Assembly (NCBI RefSeq): GCF_010183535.1
Contig: NC_071328.1
Coordinates: 10,416,001-10,480,000, forward strand
Length of the DNA stretch: 64,000 nt
Reading direction: 5' to 3'
Origin: Caenorhabditis remanei
Lineage: Eukaryota > Nematoda > Chromadorea > Rhabditida > Rhabditidae
In this document: piece by piece, positions 24,701-36,700 of the stretch
How the letters are laid out: each line of letters opens with the position of its first letter
Numbering within the stretch: the first letter of the stretch is position 1
Made by a program: the position numbers and the translations under genes
Notes under the pieces: generated by a model
Seen by the model: only the letters and a program-made list of their open reading frames with translations
Database searches by the model: none
What the model was told of the DNA's origin: nothing

Positions 24701-27700
24701 TTCTCGAATAAAACTGAGAAACTGAAATTGAATTTCTAGTTGACACTTTGAGAAAACACATTTCAGAATAATATCCTCGGGCGTTTTCTCTTCTTGAAAT
24801 TTCTCTCATGTTTTATTCCAAATTCATGGAACATTTGAACAAAACTTGTTAAAATGAACCATGGTGAATAATGAATTAATTTTTTCTGTTCATGCTCTAG
24901 TCAGCAATTCGAAGCCATCTGATCCGCATCTTTCTCGTGTTCTTCTTTTTCTCCTTCGAAATGTAATTACTCGGCAGTTGCTTCTATTTCTTCGGAGCTA
25001 CTACATTCTTTGTTTGCCATTTTGAATCCCACTCGTTGCTCTTCTTTTTCATCTTTCCATTCGTATTATTAAGCTCTCACTACAGAATGCTAACTTATTC
25101 AAAATCGTGGCGATCAATCAGATCGAGAACGGGTAGTCTTTATACTCGAGCGCGGAATCGGTTGACAAGCTCTTTTCGAAGTGGAACTAAACCCGATAAA
25201 CTGACTTTTGACGGCGTCGAATTCGATGATTCAGCGGTGAGACATTGAAAAAAAACTCAAAGGTGACATTCTCTGCGCAAATTCATGTGTTTTTACATCT
25301 AAAGCGAATTCATTAATATTTTAAAGCAAGCCGGGCCAACACTGGGAACTCATTTCGGCCAGTGTTTGTGTGTGTGTGTGTGTGTGCAGAGTATGAAAAA
25401 GAGAGAATATGTTCCACATGACACTTTTCTCACCAAAATCTGTCACTGATTTTGAGAGATTTGAGTGGCGGTTGATGACCCCAAGGGACAATAGTCTGTT
25501 AAAAAATGTTTGTTCTTGCAGCAATCTTCGGAAGTGTGGATCGTGACGTCTGATTTTGATGGAAATGCGGAAGGGCATCTAACAGTTCGCAAGGGAGATC
25601 GAGTCGAAGTATGAATTTCAGATTTCTTTGAAGGGGTTTCTAATATTTGAAAGCTTAGAATAGAGGCTATCTTATTTCTCAAGTAAATTATGTAGTGATT
25701 AGTTCTATCAAAATGCTTCCTGTTTTTCAAATTTCAGTTTAATTTTCAGATTGTGGAAGATCAGGCCACGGACTGTGCTGAATATATTCAAGTAGTGCTA
25801 TGTGATCAGCCCTCGAAACACGGCCTCGTGCCTGTGTCTATAATTGTCCCACGTTAGTTTTTCCTTTTTTTTTCGTTCAGAGTTAGTTCAACAGTGAGAA
25901 AGTCAAAATGACTACTTACAAGTTTCTTCGATTGTGTAAGCCAACGGTCAGAGTTTTGAATAATTCAGAAAGCGAGTAAGGAGTGCGTGTGGTTGTTGTG
26001 TCAGTGATTCGAGTATATGCATGCTTTCTACACCATCTTCTTCTTCTCCTACTTCTTTTTCTACTTCTCAATTTTCTCATCACTTTCCATCCTTTTTTCT
26101 TTTGTTATAATACTGATTTTTCTTCTATTAACAACTTGTCAGTCATAATTTTTCATTCCTAATTTATTGATTGTGTGCCGACGAATTTTTCTTTTGAGTC
26201 CACAAGCCCGTAGCCTAATGAGCAAAGGGGCACTCTCATTTTTGCTCTTCTTGCCGTCTCCCCTTCATTTTCTTGATTTTTTGTTGTCTTTCAATTGGGA
26301 GGATACGTGAGGCTGTTGCAGAAGAGAAGAAGACAAACAATTCCTCTGCTTCTGCTTCACATTCTGCTTCCAATATTAGAGGCTGATCCACTTTCTTTTC
26401 CTCCCGAAGAAGCAAATGACACCAGATTTCAAGAATTCGAAGATTTTCTCGGTTGTTTTATCTATTTTATATTCCCCTGTTCATATATCTTACCTGTTTT
26501 CATAAATCACGTTGATCTCTTTCCCATATTATGTTATTTTTCTGTTTCTATGATTCCCTATATTTTGTGGGTTTTTGTTGTACAAACTGGTTGTCTTGTA
26601 TGATGTGTATATGAATTTCTTAAGTAAAACATCAATTTAATCTTCCCCAACGTTTAAAGTTCAAATACACTCCTCTCGGAGGCCATCTCATAAAAGTTTG
26701 AGGAGACACATCTGGCCTGCTTTATGGATCATCTTTTCTTTTTCAGCATTATATGCATTACACTCTCTTTTTCGTGAATCCATATTGTGGCCGTTCACAC
26801 GAATATCAAGTAGTTTCTGAATAACTAGGAAGAAATGCACACATTCATTCAATAATCGAATCGATTCTGAATGTTCCAATGATTCAGACTCCATTTGTTT
26901 TGTTTATTGATAATTCGCTTCGCAGAAAATTCGAGTTTTCTGTCTGCTCTCCCGAAATCACTCTGGGAAAGTCGAGCCTTAGGGTATATATTTTTCATAA
27001 TTTTCCCACGTCTTCTTTTTATTTTCTTCTGTGAATTCCTCAAAAACAAAGTCTTCTTCTTTTCTTTTTCCACTTTATTCTACCTTAATGTTTCCACCGG
27101 AAACGTGTAATTCCGGTCCCTTCCCTTTTCTTTTTATAGCCATTAGTTCATGCTTCAACTCACTAAATCTTCGTATCAAACTTCTATTTCTTTGTGATAT
27201 TTATCAAAAAGTAACGGTAAAAAACCCCTATGAGAACACTTTATTTGCTCAGACTCTTCACCGAAAAAGTGATAAAAGAGATGAAAATTTAGAAATAGTT
27301 TGAGATATTAATAGACGCAGATAACTTTTATTTATTTGAATGGAACTCGAGTAATTTTTTGGAGTTTTCAGTTCAATTGAGATACGAAAAGAGACAGAGA
27401 TATTACTGGAAATTTAACTGAGTTTTTATTTATTTTCATTCGGCTTTTTTCGAACGGAGAGAACTCTCAAACAGTTCATTTCGATCAAAGTTCTGGTAAA
27501 AATGTTTTTTTCTTTAAGTCTTCCTGAAAAAGAACTTAGAATATTTTGAATTTACAACATTTTCAGTTTTCCTTTTTCTATGATACTGTCAGAGTCATTA
27601 TCCGTCGGAAACCAAAAAATATTATTGAACATCAGGGTTCTATAATCGAAATCTTTATAGTGTTTTGTTGAATTCTTTTCTCCTTCCAGAAAAAAGTAAT

Positions 27701-30700
27701 TTCTCGTCTTTCTGGCCTTCTGACAAAGGATTCACTATTCGACAATCATTGTGTCAATATATATTTTTGATGTTCATCTTTTGATTTTTCAATTATTACA
27801 CTGAATCGACAATTGGACGAACGTCTTCTTTCTCTTTATTATTATCATTGAACACAAAATACAAGGTTTTTCGTGTTTTTATTGCGCTGTGTTTTCATCT
27901 GAATCTGCAATAAAAGAACCATCGTCGTCGTTGTCGTGTTCGGAATTCGAAAGCTCATCTCATTTAATTGAAATATATTCCCATCTCTCCTCCTTCTCTT
28001 GTTTTTCTGACTGCTTATTGTGAGATTCAAATTATTTTCTCTGTTTTCATTCTCTCGATTTCTCGTTGATATAGACAAGACAGAAATGAATAATTCATTG
28101 AATTGTGGCGTTCTGTTCAGATGGTTCAAACACTCACAAGCTCTTCTCTCTCTTTCTCTAAACTCTCTCTGATTTATAAACTCTTTTCATTTCGATCGAC
28201 TCTCTTTCTCTCCGAAATGACAAATATCGGGGAGCAGCTCCTTCTGTCTCCTCCGATTCACACGTGTCTCTTGTGGTACCCGATTCTTTTCTTTTTCTTT
28301 ATTTCTCAAATATCTCTCAGTGATTTTTTGGTTGCGGTTATGTATATATTTATTATATACATTGAGCAGAAATGAGAGAAAGTAGAGAGTTTGTGTATGT
28401 ATGTGCTCATCAAATCTCACTGGGCGCCCGGGTGCTCTCGCGAGCGCGCACACTCCTCTTACTTTTCCCTAACCGATTATTTTTTTCTGTCGAAGGGTTT
28501 AGAGAGATTTTTATAGTCTCATTAAATTCAGTTTCACTAGAATTCCCTTCTATTTTCAGCATTTCTCAGTACTTTCAGTCGTATTTCTCCAATCAAAAGA
28601 GCAACACAAAAATGAAAGAAATAATAGAGACATCTCATTTCCGGAGCACTTTCTATTCGATTTTCATTTCCAATTTCGTCTTTGCTCGCTTTTTCTTTTT
28701 CTCCTTTTTTCCAATTTCCTTCCATTTTCCTTAGAATTCTTTCTTCTTCTCCTTTTTATTCTCCTTGACGACGTCACATTTAGCTCCATCGTAAAATCTT
28801 CATTTTTTATTGGAAGACGAGGAGAAGACGTCGAATTGAGCAATTTCTTCTTCTCTTTTTTTCATTTTTTTCAATCAGATACAATATATTCTCCTCATTG
28901 TTTACTCTGTCCAGACTGTGGCCAATATCACGTGGCTTTCGGAAAAAAAGAGACGTCGAATTGGTCTCGAAATGATTTTTGGAACTTTTTTGACAGTGAA
29001 CAGTAATCTAGGTTACTGTAGTCAAGACTCTTCGAAAAAACGAGGTAATTCTAAAAATTTCCATAAAAACGCATCCGTTCATTTCGACAGTTCCCTTGGA
29101 CTATTGATAACTTTTCTCCCTTTCCTATCTCTTTTTTCTCTGCTTACCACTTCAACTCATTTCCGAAAATCGTTCTATGAGGTCAAAGAATGCCGCCAAG
29201 TTTCAACATACACACAAATCTTGATTCCTAAACATTTTTTGCATCCTTTTATTCTTCTTTGCAATGCTTGATTTTAAAATTCAGCCGAATGATGCGTCGG
29301 TCTCAAACTGTGGAGGGCAGTACGGATTCAGAAGGCGGTGGAACGACGCCTACTAAATCATCGAAGAAAGAACGATGGTCGTTTGCTATAAAACGTCGTT
29401 GGTTCTCATCATCGACCAGTCGACACAGTCATGATCATGACGTGGCAATTGTAACACCAGCGAAGACTTCCTTAGGAGGATCTGCAAATAATAATGGTAG
29501 AAAAATATTGAAAATTGTGACCGTTGGCTGAAGAATTCAAATCGAAAAAGATACATCAGAAATCAGAAAATATATTTCAGAAATAAATGTTTTCTAATAA
29601 TGTTTTATTTTCAGCTGAATCTGGAAGTGTCCCCGACCGTCCCGACGACACAAATGCCTCTGGATCCGCAGTTTCGAAAAGGAAATCGTTGCGGTGAGTC
29701 GTTTTCTTTTCTCTTTTTTTCTAAACTTTTCTTTTTTCTTCTTCGTTTTTCTCCTCTTTTTGATCCACGAATTGAAAAGAAAGTGGCACTTGAAATGGGG
29801 TAAAAGGGCCAGTTTCCATCTCACACTTTCCATTATTTTGTTCTTTTCTTCGCCTCCTTTTTGGTTTTTTTTCGAAATATTTAATTCCCGTCTCAGAGTT
29901 TCTTTTTCTTTTTCGACCGTCCGAAGATAAATTATAGAGCAAAAAAAGAAGAAGAAAAAGCGAAAAAACGACAATTCGGTTTTCTACATCTTCGGGTTTT
30001 TCTTCTTCTCCATTGTCGTTTTCTTCGTTATTCGATTCCAACTTTTCTCTTTTTGGAGAAGCAGTCACTTTTATGTTAAATCAACGTTTCGCCAACAACT
30101 TTTTCTTCTTCTGGATTTTCCACATTTCAACTCATACAGAATCCAGAATTTTGAAATTTTCACTGAAAAAGAGATTAGATGGTCATTCATCGCCATCGAG
30201 AATTCTCCAAGTAAAGATATCAAATTTCAATAGGTCAACCCGTCTCTGAGACTTATATTTCAATTTATTATTATTATATTAGATGAACAATTTCTATTTG
30301 TTTTCATTTGTTTTCTGGAAGAATATTGAACTACGGGTCAATGTGAAGTATATTTTTATAAGAATTTCTAAAGGAATTTAAGTAGAAACAACCTAGAAAT
30401 GTTTTCTTACCAACTCCTTCACCGCCTTCCGAATAACTTTTGACCACAAATAGATCTTCCGACTTTATCGGCTTATACCTCCTCTTCGTTTTCTCTTCTT
30501 TCTTCTTCTTCTTTTTCTCATTTCTTCCCTAACTTTTTCCATTTAAAATGTTCGATTTTCCTAGTTTTGACATAATTATTTTTTCTTATCAAGTGACTCA
30601 TATACTGCATTAAAAATGCTTTGCGATTTCCTCAGGTTTGTATTTTTCTTCTTTCTAACCAGTCCAATTTCTTACTTTTATTTACTCTCATCAACTCAAA

Positions 30701-33700
30701 ATTCTCCTCGAAATTCGTTTCGGTTAATCCCAAAAAAAGATGTCATCAACCAGAATTGCAATTGGTTTCGTCTCCATTTTTCTTGTTTCTCCGCCTTTTT
30801 TGGATGACTCATTTCTGCTTCTTTTTTCATTTTGCAAGAGAGAATCCTCTTTTCGACGAGAGTCGACAGCTGCAGTAACACAATTATGAAAAGAATTCGA
30901 AAGACAAGAAAAAAGGAAATACCGTAGTTCTTTTGAAAAGAGAAAGAAGAACTTTCAGACATCTAGAGATCGGAAGGAAATACAGAATCTTTGACTTCTG
31001 AAAAGAGGGAAGGAAGTCAATTTGAGAATTCAGAACTCCGTGGTCGGGTTCCTGGAGAAAAGAAGAAAAAAGTATGGTGCAATTATCTTTTTTTCCTTCC
31101 TTTTCCTCTCTTTTTTGTCTGTTGTGAGTTCACTTTTCCGTTCGTTTCTCCTCTCTCTTTCAGTTTTTTTCTCTACTCTGAAATGGTACTCAATTGAATT
31201 ATGACACAGTCTCTCTCTTCCTTCTTTCGAGCTTTTTCCATCCTGAATGCACACTGACACAATCGAATCAACCGCCCCGATGTTTTTCGTCGAAGGCTCC
31301 CTCTCTTCCTCTTATTTCTCTCTCTTCCATACATCCATTTTTGGGTCTCTTCTCTATTTCCCCTCTGTATTATAAACATTTGTGTTAGAGAGTCACTCCT
31401 TCTTCACTCTTTGCCAAACATCAAAACATCCAGTGGTTTTTGTTCATTCCAAATTCAATTCGTCGTTGAAATTTGAAAAAGAAGGAAAAGAGTTTTCTTC
31501 CCCTCATCATCTTCATCTACAACATCATTTCACTCCGGAAGAGAAGAATTGGAAGACCGACATATTCTGGAGACTACTGAAGAAAAGAAGAAGCGAATTA
31601 ATCTGTGCCCACGCACTTTTTCTTCTTCATCTTCTTTTTCTACTCATTTACTTCTTCATACTCACCAAAAAGTTGAAGAAAAGAAGAAAAAAGAAGAACA
31701 TTGTGGGTTTTTATCGTCTTGTTACCCCGCCTTCTTCTCAAATCGGCAGCCATTTCAACCACTGTCACCTACAGAAAAAATAAAGAAAAGAAGAACAAGA
31801 ATTTCACGACGTCTGCGTCTCTCTATCTCTCTTTCAATTCATATTGTAATCGTCATCAGTGGTGGCACGGTTTTTTGTTCAACCCGCTACTGTTCTACCA
31901 ATCTCCTTTCTTCTTTCTTCTCTCTTCACAGCTGAAGCCAAACAAAATTGCAACTATTTATTGATACTTATTTATTTTTTCGAAAACGGAACAGTTCAAA
32001 ATGCCGTGCGCTAATCTGATGCCACGGTGTAAGCAAGAGTTCAGGTGGGTTATTTGGCTACTTTTAAAACTACGCAACGTCATTTAACTGTCAACAAAAC
32101 ATCCGAAGTTCTCGTGGGTGTCTTTATTGATTATCTAATTTGATCTAGACAAACTAACCGTCATTTCAATTACGGAATCGAAACATTTTGTAAACATTCC
32201 ACATCAGATAAGGAAAAACAGTATTGACTGTGAAGTCGGGGATTCTGAACAAGATGCAGTACACTCATAAACTTCTTTGCGGAATCTTTTCTACAGAATT
32301 TTTCTGAAGAATCTTGATCGTGACTCACACTGTTTCCTGTGTAAAGATTCATCATTTTATGATCTCAATTCTAGAATGGTTTTGGAAAATTCACTTATAG
32401 GACTTTGAAATGGCCATGAACGTTGATGTCTTCTAATTTTGAGAAATGCCAAATAGTCTGAGTTATAGAGATTTTTCTCTTTTATTCTAATCATAAAAAC
32501 TTTTTCTTTTGTTGATTTGAGGTAGCTCGACTCATTTTGGTAAGAAAAAAGTTTAGATAAAAAATTCTGAATCTTTTAAGCGTCAGTTTTCAAGTAATCT
32601 GCTTCTTGTATGCAGATGAATCCAGATCGAGTTCAGAATACCCTCAAACTTCGAACCATACAATTCCTTCTTATACTCTTCTCATTGTCCCCCGATCACC
32701 CAACTGAATAATAGTCTTATTGTGTCACAAAGCTGAACGTCACGAGTGTAATTTTCATGTCGTATTCTCATGTTTAATATGTTCCGGCGACATCTTCGTC
32801 ATGTGTGAAAAGTACACGTACTGACGGCTTCCGTTGCGTGTTCCGAGCCCCAATTTGCCCTCTTTTTCCCATCTATCGGCAATGTTTTTTCTGAGGATTC
32901 CCGAAGCATTAGAGGCTTCTTCTTTTTCCTCCTTCTTCTTCGTCACTTTTTCTCCATCTTCGTCTTCTTCTTCTTTCTTCTTCTTCTTCTTTGTACGCGA
33001 GAAGAAGGAGGAGTTTCGAGCAACTTGAAAAACGGGACCCTCTTCACTATTTTTCGTGGCGACGGTGATGCCGTCCCTCTCGCTTTCTCTTTCTCTCTCT
33101 CTTCCTTTTTTCATTTTTTTGTCGTCGGAAGCATTTAATGAAGTGGAGCTCTCTTTGGAAGAGCACACCCCTTCTTCTGAGCCGTCCCCCCAGAAGAGTC
33201 GTAAAACTGAAGACCCCCGACAAATGTCTTCCTAGTTTTCTTCTTCGTTTCTTCCCTTTTTTCTCCCCGTTTCTAGTGTCTTCATAACAACACATTAGTC
33301 TATTCGATACGTTCGAAGAGATCATTTTTAATCCGCCGATCCTGATCCGGTCCTGCGTCTTTGAGCCCATCTAGATGTACTTCAGTCTTCGCAATGTCCC
33401 GTTTTCTCATGTATCATCATCAAAAGTAACAACTTCAGAAAAACCACATACCACAAATATTCAAATCTAAATACTCTTTAAATACGCTCTCGGTCAAAAA
33501 ATCTCGTGTAACATTTTTATTTTTCTTAGCTCGGATACAGTAGAAACAGAGCCATACTAATAATTATCCGATCTTAAAAAAAAGCTCATCTTTCGTTTTC
33601 TCATTCAAAAATTAGAGCTATATCTTGTAATTCATGTAGCCAACTACAGCTCTGGTAGACCAAGGTATACCAAAGAGTGGTTTATTTCTTTTCCATTCCA

Positions 33701-36700
33701 TCTCTTCATGATTTTCCGTTTACAAGTTGTAGGTTTGACCTTTTTGCATGAAAAAGTCACGACGACCACCACTACTACGTCGATCTCAAAATGGCATAAA
33801 TGATGGACCATGAAATATTTATTCACTCACTCTTTCCTTCTCTATATCTTTTTCTCTTCTTTGCGCTTTTCGTTTTTTGCTCACATTTTCAAGTAAACTC
33901 CAAGAGGTGAAATTGGTTTGAAGAGGAAGAAAAAAAGAAGAAGGGACCCTTTTGCATTCGAAGCGTCACTAAAATAAGAAAAAGTCGAGTAGAAGATGTA
34001 GAAGTTAAAAAAGAGAGAAAAAACGAGGCGGCGTATAAATTGAAATGACGAATTCAGTTTGAACTCAGTTCCTTTCTTCAAAGTTATTTTTGGAAAAGTA
34101 GGAATGAAGATCTAGATTAATTCAATTTTTTTCGTGTCTTATGAAAAATATTCTAGAATTTTGATGAAAGTGTTTCAACTCGTTTTGAGACTTTTATTCT
34201 TTACTATACACTAGAATACGGTATTCTCATACAAAGATGCCGTATTTACAAGTGCCCTCAATCGAAATTCAAAAAGTAGTGTGAGAGGCAAGAAACATAG
34301 AGATGATGAAAGAATTTCGGTAGAGCAAAACTTGTAAAAACCGTGTCACTCCAATATATATTTTTTCTGTTCTATATTTCTTTGAGCACTACCGGAAACC
34401 TCTAGATTCCAATGATCACTTCTTTAGAAATTCCACTTTTCCGCCACGTAATTCTACCTCATGACCTTTCTTGTTTCTCACTTTTCTTCTGCGTCATTAA
34501 ACTTCTCTGTTCTTTTTTCTCATAAAACTAGAAATTATTTCTGTAATTCTAATCAATCTTTTTCATGCTTCTATAAAACTCATTTTCAAAAAAAAGAGAG
34601 AGAATGAAGTCGAATCAATTTTAGTCTACATGATTGTTTTTGTTGGGGACGGGCGCCCAACCTAGAAAAGAGAGAGAGAGATGAGAAGCTCGGCGACCTA
34701 CATCCATGCTCCTGTTTCTCTTCACTTCTCTTCTATTTCGTCTTGCAAAGTTTTGTTGCCCTGCGGCAGCTTCCTCCCTCTCTCTCTCTCTTTTTTCAAT
34801 GTGCTGGACTGACTGGAGTGGTTGTGAATGATGCGGAAGAAAAAAGAGAAGCCCAGAAGACGAAAAAGAAGAAAAAAAAGAGAAGAAGGGAATCGGGGCG
34901 GCTACCATATATGTATATTTATCTGAAGGGCTTTGCTCAGTGGCCCCTTTTTCTTCATTCCCCCACCTTCTCATCACTTTGTCGTATCCCCCTTTTTTTC
35001 CCGCTCCGTTCTTCTCGTTTCATCGTTGTCGCCGTCTTCGGGGGTGAAGCGGCTGCCGCCGCTCTAATATCTGTTTGTGTGAGTGTGCATGTGTATTTGT
35101 GCTCCTGTTGCCTTCAGCTTCAGGCTCACCGCGCGCTTCTCCGCATCGATCCTTCTCTCCTGTTTCTTCGTCGTCGCGCTTCACTTCTCTTTTCGATGCT
35201 GCTTTTTTTGCATTCCTAATTCGTAGTATCGTGTTTCTCTCTTCGTCGCTTCTTATTCGTTGTCGTCGACGCCATCTTCTTCCTTTTCCTATTTTCATTT
35301 TTTGTTGTCTTGTGCATCCAACCTCCTTGATCTTTTTTCTTTCTCTCGTTCTCCAATTATGAGAAATGTCGAAGAAGAAGAAGAAAAAGAAGTAATTGGC
35401 TTGAAATAAGTAGTCCTAATTTGTTTCTTCTCAAGATCCTGAATTCGTTATTAATGTAGTTCCAATTTCTTGAGAACACATTCATTTCCCCTTTATAATT
35501 ATAATGTCTGTCTCACTCCTAGTTGCTCATTTAAATCACTAGTTTCATAATTGTATGTTTAGAACCGGAAACGTTTCAAATCAGAACAGAACTTCGTTTC
35601 TATTTGTAGCCGTATCATTCCCTTTTTTGCAATCCGACCCACTTCTTTTGGAGTTTCCAACACTCCTCTTCCCGATAGAAACCGAACATTTGCATATTTT
35701 TATCATCTCATTTACATTATTTCTTTCTCTCTTTCATACTTACTCACAACTTTTATTGGGTAAAAAGAAATTTGAAAGAAGAAGAAAAAGCTGGCTGATG
35801 TTTTCGAAAAACGCGTGGGGCGGATGAGCATTTGGAACCATCCACAGAAGAATAAGAAGAAGAAAAAAGAAGACGAAGAAGAAGATGGAAAAGAAGGGCT
35901 CATTCCAATTTGCTCCTCCTTATTCCGTCCTCTTGCTTCTTTTTTCTTCTTCTTTTTTTCTTACTTTGTCCCCTCTCATCCTTCAAATCGAGAACCTACC
36001 ACCCCAATAACTCTATTTTAAACTTGTTTTCCCCCATTCATGAACTTTTTTCTTTTTTCTCGGGCTCATTTTAATTTTTTTAATTTACAGACGAATCTTC
36101 GCTAACTCGAGCAAAGAGCGAGCCTCGTCGTCAAACAACAACAGCCCGGCAACCAGGCAGTCCACATCTACATCATCTCCAGTCACTGCCAACGGACATG
36201 TAAGTTCTTCTTCTTCTTCTTCTTCTCATCTGATGTCATTTATGTTTTTCTATAATTTTTAAAATTGAAACATCCTGTTTTCAGACAGCCGAGCCAATCG
36301 GTGTTCTGTCATCTGGAGAATCATCGACTGCTGGAAATTCCAACTCAACTCCATCTGCATCGACACCAACTCACAGAGCAACACCTTCATCATCACCAAC
36401 TGTCGTGCCTGTAGTCGTGTCAGAAGAGGAAAAAGTCGAGGATTGTCTGCCGCCTCCAATGGAAAATATCACAATCAACAACAGTATGGAAGAGAAAGAT
36501 ATGAACGAGGAATCAGTGGCAGCATCTGATGTTGCTGAGCCAGAAGTACCTGAAAAGGCGGAGAAGACTCCAGAAGAGACCGCAAGATTCAAGAGATCGT
36601 ATGTGCTGATGGAATTGGTTGAGACCGAGCAAGATTATGTGAAAGATTTGACGTCAGTTGTTGAAGGATATATCGGAAATCTGGAAAAAATGGATTTACC

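Larger units (their letters stand above)
21895..25521 (+). other. unc-73: unc-73 3.6-kb intron between PH1 and SH3
   Basis: The main splice joins 21894 to 25522 in phase 0. The intron holds at least two candidate alternative first exons (22777-22809 and 25086-25236), a weaker one (22189-22245), a CA repeat at 23131-23146 and a GT repeat at 25368-25386. Much of the rest is C/T-rich and could be promoter sequence for the internal starts. Confidence 0.6.

Noticed and set aside
25036..25085. Hydrophobic leader in front of MLTYSK (signal peptide)
   Set aside because: It lies upstream of a clear CTACAG acceptor and is T-rich intron, so the apparent signal peptide is an artefact of frame extension.
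26295..26603. Open frame MGGYVRLLQKRRR... as an exon
   Set aside because: Entering it from the SH3 exon would need an unlikely acceptor; the other frame with the GTTGCAG acceptor gives a better terminal exon.
33047..33370. Lys/Arg-rich minus-strand frame
   Set aside because: Purine-rich repeat within the unc-73 intron; no splice partner and no conserved motif.
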